NCBI GenBank assembly: GCA_900555515.1
Contig: USLO01000054.1
Span: 1-10,490 of the forward strand
Length of the DNA: 10,490 bases
Direction: 5' to 3'
Source of the DNA: an uncultured Collinsella sp.
GTDB taxonomy: Bacteria > Actinomycetota > Coriobacteriia > Coriobacteriales > Coriobacteriaceae
In this document: positions 7,003 to 10,490 of the stretch, piece after piece
Layout of the letters: every line of letters begins with the position of its first letter
Position numbering within the stretch: the first letter of the stretch is position 1
Made by a program: the position numbers and the translations under genes
Notes under the pieces: generated by a model
What the model saw: only the letters and a program-made list of their open reading frames with translations
The model's database searches: none
Told to the model about the DNA's origin: nothing

Positions 7003-7022
7003 GGTCGACCCTTCGCCCGACC
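7003..7022 (+). other. Small hairpin abutting the PAP2 gene SD
   Basis: GGTCG (7003-7007) and CGACC (7018-7022) can pair around a 10-nt loop, ending one base before the SD AAAGGAA (7024-7030). The sequence GGGTCGACCC (7002-7011) is also a perfect 10-bp palindrome. Either could affect translation or be a protein site; a chance occurrence is possible in GC-rich DNA. Confidence 0.3.
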
Positions 7023-7033
7023 GAAAGGAAAGC

Positions 7034-7897
7034 ATGTTCGGATACATCTATAAGAAAGACGCCGCTGCTATCGCGGTCATCCTTGCCCTTTGCCTGGGCG
7101 TGGGCAGTTTCTTTGATTATCAGATCTCGAGCGCGCTGTTCAATATCGGCAGTATGTACGGTCGCCTTATCGAGGCCGCCGGCGAGCTGCCGTTCGAGCT
7201 GACGGCAAGCGTCGCGGGCGTTATGCTCGTACGCGCGGTGCGTCCCGACTCCAGGGGGAGCAAATGGCTCGCCGTGCTCGGCATCCTCGTCAACGTTGGC
7301 CTGGCCGGCTACGAGATCGTTTCGTCCCTGCGGGTTGGCGGTAAACTCATTGCCGTTCAGCTGGTGCTGACGTTTGTGCTGGTGATCGCCGCCAACCTTA
7401 TCGTCTATCGCCTCACGCGCGCGACCGAGCCTGACGAGCTCACGCGCTGGGCGTTGATGGTGCTTGCCGTGTGGGTCGCTCAGGCCATTATCCTCAACGT
7501 GATTGTCAAGCCGCTGTGGTCGCGCCCACGCATGCGCGTGATCGAGGTGACGCAGGGACTCGAGTTTCAGCCGTGGTGGGTGATCGGCAACCCCGACAAG
7601 TGGGCCTATATTGCCGCCGGTGTAGTCAAGGACGGCTTTAAGTCGTTTGCGAGCGGACACACGGCGCACGCGGCAATCGGCCTCATGCTCGCTGGGCTTC
7701 CCGCGACGGCCTTTAAGGAAAAGCCGTCGCGCCGTCGTGTGGTCTTTTGGACGGCGGCTGTGGTCGCGGCGCTCGTCGCGTTTGGCCGCATCGTGATCGG
7801 AGCGCACTTTTTGAGTGACGTGAGCTGCGGTTTTGCTCTGGTACTGGCACTTGAGTGCCTTGCCGCGCGCATTGCCTATCCCAGCGGCGTACAATAG
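7034..7897 (+). CDS. PAP2-family membrane phosphatase
   Basis: A 287-residue protein with roughly seven or eight hydrophobic segments. The PAP2 acid-phosphatase signature is recognisable: K159-PLWS-RPR (motif 1, R164-P165), S207-G208-H209 (motif 2) and R252-IVIGA-H258-FLS-D262 (motif 3). H258 would be the nucleophile, with D262 as its partner. Such enzymes remove phosphate from lipid phosphates or pyrophosphates, such as undecaprenyl pyrophosphate, phosphatidylglycerol phosphate or phosphatidate, at the outer face of the membrane; the actual substrate is not evident. Motif 2 reads ASGH where PSGH is usual. The start is ATG 7034, after the SD AAAGGAA; the frame is open further up to 6803, but that part runs through the mfd end and the foldback and has no PAP2 homology. 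The stop overlaps a -10-like TACAAT for the next gene. Confidence 0.88.
   Translation: MFGYIYKKDAAAIAVILALCLGVGSFFDYQISSALFNIGSMYGRLIEAAGELPFELTASVAGVMLVRAVRPDSRGSKWLAVLGILVNVGLAGYEIVSSLRVGGKLIAVQLVLTFVLVIAANLIVYRLTRATEPDELTRWALMVLAVWVAQAIILNVIVKPLWSRPRMRVIEVTQGLEFQPWWVIGNPDKWAYIAAGVVKDGFKSFASGHTAHAAIGLMLAGLPATAFKEKPSRRRVVFWTAAVVAALVAFGRIVIGAHFLSDVSCGFALVLALECLAARIAYPSGVQ
7890..7895 (+). promoter_or_regulatory. Possible -10 box of the threonine aldolase gene
   Basis: TACAAT matches 5 of 6 bases of the -10 consensus. It overlaps the last codons of the phosphatase gene, 48 nt before the aldolase ATG. No good -35 is found at 16-18 nt upstream, so co-transcription with the phosphatase gene is also possible; the 45-nt gap has no strong terminator. 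Confidence 0.35.
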
Positions 7898-7942
7898 CTC
7901 CGTTTGAATCATCTGACCGATACCCGGTAAGAGAGGATTGCC

Positions 7943-8968
7943 ATGCTCGCGTTTAACAACGATTATTCCCACGGCGCACATCCGGCAGTGCTGCAGGCGC
8001 TCGTCGATACCAACATGGAACCGCAGCCTGGCTACGGTACCGATGCGCATACCGAGCGCGCCAAGCAACTTATTCGCGAGGCCTGCCAGGCCCCCGATGC
8101 CGACGTGTTTTTTCTGGTGGGCGGCACGCAGGCCAACGCGACGGTGATCGACATGCTGCTTGCGCCCTACGAGGGCGTCGTTGCTGCCGAGACTGGTCAC
8201 GTCGCCTGTCACGAGGCGGGCGCCATCGAGTTTGGCGGCCACAAGGTGCTCACCATCCCCGGCTACGAGGGCAAGATGCACGCCGAGGACCTCGAGAACT
8301 ATATCCAGGTGTTCTACGAAAACGAGAGCTACGAGCACACGGTGTTCCCGGGTGCCGTGTACGTGAGCCTATCGACCGAGTACGGCACGCTGTACTCCAA
8401 GGCCGAGCTCGCGGCGATTCACGCGGTGTGCCAGAAGCGCGAGATTCCGCTGTTTGTGGACGGTGCTCGTCTGGCCTATGCGCTGGCGGCCGATGAGTGC
8501 GACATTACCCTGCCCGAGCTGGCGCGGCTGTGCGACGTGTTCTACATCGGCGGCACCAAGTGCGGCGCGCTCTGCGGCGAGGCTGTGGTGTTCTGCGGCA
8601 TGCACGCTCCGGCGCATCCCATTCCGCGCATTAAGCAGCACGGTGCGTTGCTGGCCAAGGGTCGCCTGACGGGCGTGCAGTTTGAGGCGCTCTTTACCGA
8701 TGGCCTGTATTTTGAGATTGGTCGCCAGGCGATTGAGACCGCTCAGGCGCTTCGTCGCGTGCTGCACGAGCGCGGTTACCAGTTCTTCTTGGAGACGCCG
8801 ACCAACCAGCAGTTCGTGATTCTGCCCAACGAGGACATGGCCCGCATTCGCGAGCATGCCTCGATTGAGTACTGGGAAAAGTACGACGAGACCCACACGG
8901 TGGTGCGCTTTTGCACCAGCTGGGCCACGACGCAGGAGAACATCGACGCGCTGGCGGCTGTCCTGTAG
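7943..8968 (+). CDS. Low-specificity threonine aldolase / beta-eliminating lyase family, PLP-dependent
   Basis: A 341-residue fold-type I PLP enzyme. FNNDYSHGAHP (4-14) is the typical opening of the family. GGTQAN (60-65) forms the phosphate-binding loop, H86 in ETGHVACHEAGA is the expected ring-stacking histidine, DGARLAYA (173-180) gives the D173 that contacts the PLP ring nitrogen, and GGTKCGAL (203-210) contains the Schiff-base lysine K206. The usual reaction is cleavage of L-threonine or L-allo-threonine to glycine and acetaldehyde in the cytoplasm. Members of this family without biochemical data may act on other beta-hydroxy amino acids, so no gene symbol is given. The start is ATG 7943 with GAGAGGA at 7931-7937. 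It lies 45 nt after the phosphatase gene and is followed by a very strong hairpin. Confidence 0.92.
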   Translation: MLAFNNDYSHGAHPAVLQALVDTNMEPQPGYGTDAHTERAKQLIREACQAPDADVFFLVGGTQANATVIDMLLAPYEGVVAAETGHVACHEAGAIEFGGHKVLTIPGYEGKMHAEDLENYIQVFYENESYEHTVFPGAVYVSLSTEYGTLYSKAELAAIHAVCQKREIPLFVDGARLAYALAADECDITLPELARLCDVFYIGGTKCGALCGEAVVFCGMHAPAHPIPRIKQHGALLAKGRLTGVQFEALFTDGLYFEIGRQAIETAQALRRVLHERGYQFFLETPTNQQFVILPNEDMARIREHASIEYWEKYDETHTVVRFCTSWATTQENIDALAAVL

Positions 8969-8970
8969 CC

Positions 8971-8979
8971 TGATGTAAT
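8971..8979 (+). promoter_or_regulatory. Extended -10 promoter candidate for the acetyltransferase gene
   Basis: TGA-TGTAAT is a TGN extended -10 with 5 of 6 consensus bases, 2 nt after the aldolase stop. No good -35 is visible. Transcription would begin at about 8986, the first base of the hairpin described next. Confidence 0.4.
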
Positions 8980-8985
8980 GACGAG

Positions 8986-9030
8986 AGGCCGCCTTGCGCT
9001 TGGATTTGGCGCAGGGCGGCCTTTGCTTTT
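8986..9030 (+). terminator. Strong terminator hairpin between the aldolase and acetyltransferase genes
   Basis: A 14-bp stem with a single G-U pair: 8986-8999 (AGGCCGCCTTGCGC) pairs with 9009-9022 (GCGCAGGGCGGCCT) around a 9-nt loop. TTTGCTTTT follows to 9030. It is the best terminator of the window. It immediately precedes the SD of the next gene, so that gene needs read-through or carries the hairpin at its 5' end. Confidence 0.85.
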
Positions 9031-9042
9031 GGGGGAGAAGGG
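9031..9042 (+). promoter_or_regulatory. Ribosome binding site that sets the acetyltransferase start
   Basis: GGGGGAGAAGGG precedes ATG 9047; both GGGGAG and AAGGG could act as SD. The frame is open back to an ATG at 8978, but that would begin before the terminator stem and translate through it. Confidence 0.65.
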
Positions 9043-9046
9043 TTGT

Positions 9047-9637
9047 ATGACCGAGATGTCCGAGCCGACGATTCGCCCGGCGACGCCCGATGATGCGCCG
9101 GCGTTGCTTGCCATCTATGAGCCGTATGTGCGCCAGACGGCGATTACCTGCGAATACGAGGTGCCGAGCGTTGAGGAGTTCGCCGGGCGCATCGAGCGTA
9201 CGCTCAAGCGCTACCCGTATCTGGTGATGGAGCTGGACGGGCGTCCGGTAGGCTATGCCTATGTGAGTCCGCTCAACAGCCGCGAGGCATACGACTGGTC
9301 GGTCGAGACGTCGATCTACCTGGCGCGCGACGTGCGCCACGGCGGGCTGGGCCGCAAGCTGCACGATGCGCTCAAGCAATGCCTGATCGCGATGGGCATC
9401 ACCAACATGTGCGCGCTCATTGCCGTGCCGCACGATAAGGACGATGAGTACCTGACGCACAACAGCCAGGATTTCCATGCCCATATGGGATATCGCTTGG
9501 TGGGCGCCTTCGATCGCTGTGCCCAAAAGTTCGGTCGCTGGTACGACATGTGTTGGATGGAGTTGGTCCTAGCCGAGCGCACGCCCAACCAACCCAAACC
9601 AACCTGGTTCCCCGACCTCCCCAAACCTACCATTTAG
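9047..9637 (+). CDS. GNAT acetyltransferase, phosphinothricin acetyltransferase-like (PAT/MnaT type)
   Basis: A 196-residue cytoplasmic acetyl-CoA-dependent N-acetyltransferase. The start IRPATPDDAPALLAIYEPYV (9-28) and YPYLVMELDGRPVGYAYV (56-73) are typical of the phosphinothricin/methionine-derivative group. SVETSIYL (85-92) carries the conserved acidic residue, and the CoA pyrophosphate loop is R97-HGGLG102. The end block HMGYRLVG..DRCAQKFGRWYDMCWMEL (146-173) is also family-like. Homologues acetylate toxic amino-acid analogues such as phosphinothricin, methionine sulfoximine or sulfone; the natural substrate here is unknown. About 20 Pro-rich residues (177-196) extend past the usual end of the fold. 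A second ATG at 9056 is a possible start. It converges on the GntR gene with 21 nt between. Confidence 0.9.
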   Translation: MTEMSEPTIRPATPDDAPALLAIYEPYVRQTAITCEYEVPSVEEFAGRIERTLKRYPYLVMELDGRPVGYAYVSPLNSREAYDWSVETSIYLARDVRHGGLGRKLHDALKQCLIAMGITNMCALIAVPHDKDDEYLTHNSQDFHAHMGYRLVGAFDRCAQKFGRWYDMCWMELVLAERTPNQPKPTWFPDLPKPTI

Positions 9638-9660
9638 GGACAGGTTTATTTTGGCAGGTT
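9623..9660. terminator. Nested inverted repeats between convergent genes (bidirectional terminator or REP-like unit)
   Basis: AAACCT (9623-9628) and AGGTTT (9642-9647) are perfect complements, followed by ATTTT on the plus strand. A second dyad pairs AACCTACCA (9624-9632) with TGGCAGGTT (9652-9660), 8 of 9 pairs. Both stop codons, TAG 9635-9637 and the minus-strand TAA 9659-9661, fall inside or at the edge. The location fits a shared terminator; the nested, competing design also resembles small palindromic repeats. Confidence 0.45.
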
Positions 9661-10381
9661 AGCCGATTGGCTCGGTGTATTTGGCGCGGTCGGTGCGTTG
9701 GATGCGCTTAGAGACATGGAGCGGTCGGCCGTCGGTGTCGTAGACGTAGTCGGTGATCAGGATCAGCGCCTGCCCGCGCTCGACGTTGAGCAAAAACGCC
9801 TCGTTTTGCGAGGCATAGCACACCTCAAAGGTCTTATGTCCCTGTGCTGGCGCGCGATGGAATTCTTGGCGCAGCGTCGCGTAGAGCGAACCGTTGATAT
9901 CGCGATCGATGAGCGTCTCGAAGCTTGGCGGCAGGTAGGTGGTCTCCAGGCACAGCGGCGCATCGTCCAGATAACGCAGGCGGACAAGTTTGACGAGCTT
10001 GCTGCCCACGGCGGCATCAAAGAACTTAGCTATGCTGCCGCCCGCCTTGGTAAAGCCCGAGTCCACCGTGCGCGTGGTGGGCTTCATGCCCTGGCCTTCG
10101 ACCTGCTTGGTATAGCTCGAAAACACCAGGTTGTTTTCGTGGAGCGCGGGCGTGTCGGCCACAAAGGCGCCGCGCCCGCGCTCGGTGCGCACCAGGCCCT
10201 CATCAACGAGTACCTTAAGGGCGTGGCGCACGGTGCTGCGCGACAGCCCCGATTCGTCCATGAGTTCCATCTCGGACGGCAGCTTGTCTCCGCGTGCGAA
10301 GATACCGGCGGCGATGCGGTCACGCAACATGCCCGCCAAGCGCTCGTATTGGCTCAGTTTCTTTTTAGACGAAGCGTTCAT
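9659..10381 (-). CDS. GntR-family transcriptional regulator (HutC subfamily, UTRA domain)
   Basis: A 240-residue one-component regulator. The N-terminal winged helix-turn-helix covers about 9-75, with KLPSEMEL (33-40), the recognition-helix region SGLSRSTVRHALKVLVDEGL (44-63) and the wing RTERGRGAFV (65-74). The UTRA effector domain covers about 82-236, with the typical FSSY (87-90), RLRYLDDAPLCLETTYLP (134-151) and the strand block DYVYDTDGRPLHVSK (211-225). UTRA regulators usually sense a small metabolite, often a phosphorylated sugar or an amino-acid-like compound; the ligand is not deducible. The ATG at 10381 leaves only ten residues before the DNA-binding domain, so no later start fits. 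The SD is weak (AGG about 9 nt upstream). It is transcribed toward the acetyltransferase gene and away from an unseen neighbour to the right, its likely target. Confidence 0.93.
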   Translation of the reverse strand: MNASSKKKLSQYERLAGMLRDRIAAGIFARGDKLPSEMELMDESGLSRSTVRHALKVLVDEGLVRTERGRGAFVADTPALHENNLVFSSYTKQVEGQGMKPTTRTVDSGFTKAGGSIAKFFDAAVGSKLVKLVRLRYLDDAPLCLETTYLPPSFETLIDRDINGSLYATLRQEFHRAPAQGHKTFEVCYASQNEAFLLNVERGQALILITDYVYDTDGRPLHVSKRIQRTDRAKYTEPIG

Positions 10382-10424
10382 GTGATCAACCTGTATCTAA
10401 CTTGTATGCCTATCTAAGCAAGCA

Positions 10425-10437
10425 TGTATTCAATACA
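10425..10437. promoter_or_regulatory. 13-bp palindrome, candidate GntR operator
   Basis: TGTATTCAATACA is a perfect palindrome with a single central base, 44 nt upstream of the regulator's start codon. A partial copy, GGTATTGAG (10452-10460), lies 15 bp away. AT-rich GTAT/ATAC half-sites fit what is known of HutC-type operators, so autoregulation is a reasonable inference. Binding itself is not shown. Confidence 0.45.
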
Positions 10438-10448
10438 ACAATAAAACC

Positions 10449-10480
10449 GCTGGTATTGAGCTACCGAAAACCTTACCAGC
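10449..10480. repeat. 7-bp inverted repeat upstream of the GntR gene
   Basis: GCTGGTA (10449-10455) and TACCAGC (10474-10480) are exact complements with an 18-nt spacer. On the minus strand the second arm is followed by GGTTTTATT, so it might terminate a minus-strand transcript arriving from the right. It may equally be part of a divergent control region. The rest of 10382-10490 is AT-rich, without a coding case, and looks like promoter DNA. Confidence 0.3.
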
Positions 10481-10490
10481 AAAATTTCTA

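Noticed and set aside
6803..7033. Upstream extension of the PAP2 frame by 77 codons
   Set aside because: It would overlap the mfd end and translate the foldback. There is no SD at 6803, while a good SD precedes 7034 and the membrane protein is complete from there.
6806..8338. 510-codon minus-strand open frame across the phosphatase and aldolase genes
   Set aside because: It covers two well-supported genes and the intergenic foldback, has no SD or domain, and is His/Arg-rich like the other shadows.
8978..9046. Upstream start of the acetyltransferase
   Set aside because: It would translate through the 14-bp terminator stem; GNAT homology begins after 9047.
8369..9526. 385-codon minus-strand open frame opposite the aldolase and acetyltransferase genes
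   Set aside because: It crosses the strong terminator and two real genes; no family signature.
9698..10417. 239-codon plus-strand open frame opposite the GntR gene
   Set aside because: The minus-strand frame has a clear winged helix and UTRA domain; the plus-strand product is unlike any family I know.
1..10490. Mobile element, prophage, CRISPR array, tRNA or rRNA
   Set aside because: No transposase or integrase coding sequence, no regularly spaced repeat array and no cloverleaf or rRNA-like segment was found on reading both strands by eye.

Overview
The window looks like a piece of chromosome from a high-GC actinobacterium, most probably a gut member of the Coriobacteriia such as Collinsella. 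This is an inference from strong G/C preference at third codon positions, actinobacterial-style proteins and A/G-rich Shine-Dalgarno (SD) sites. No 16S gene or other decisive taxonomic marker is present. I see no tRNA, rRNA, CRISPR array, transposase gene or phage gene. There are eight genes: seven run left to right and the last, a regulator, runs the other way.

Layout. 1-375 is the end of a gene for an RmuC-type DNA recombination protein, followed by a clear terminator hairpin. 501-2303 encodes a 600-residue ABC exporter half-transporter with its own promoter-like region, which includes a perfect 7-bp dyad. 2367-3032 is nth (endonuclease III) with all four Fe-S cysteines. 3190-6822 is mfd (transcription-repair coupling factor), preceded by a terminator-like hairpin inside its probable leader. 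6823-7033 is the largest intergenic gap (211 bp). It holds a 98-nt imperfect foldback capped by a GNRA-type (GCAA) loop, then two smaller hairpins. 7034-7897 is a multi-pass PAP2-family lipid phosphatase. 7943-8968 is a PLP-dependent threonine aldolase / beta-eliminating lyase. 8986-9030 is the strongest terminator hairpin of the window, and 9047-9637 is a phosphinothricin-type GNAT acetyltransferase. 9659-10381 (minus strand) is a GntR/HutC-type regulator with a UTRA ligand domain. Its upstream region (10382-10490) carries a 13-bp palindrome and presumably faces a divergent gene outside the window.

How the genes fit together. rmuC, nth and mfd all serve genome maintenance (recombination, base excision repair, transcription-coupled repair), but every gene has its own leader or terminator, so this is a run of single-gene units, not a tight operon. 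The exporter, phosphatase, aldolase and acetyltransferase have no obvious pathway link to one another. The GntR regulator probably controls itself and sugar or amine metabolism genes to the right.

No clearly new multi-gene system is visible. The best candidates for something undescribed are non-coding: the 98-nt foldback after mfd, terminator-like hairpins placed between a promoter-like box and the SD of mfd and of the acetyltransferase gene, and nested inverted repeats between the two convergent genes near 9640. Several open antisense frames, including one over 4 kb opposite mfd, are judged to be composition artefacts.
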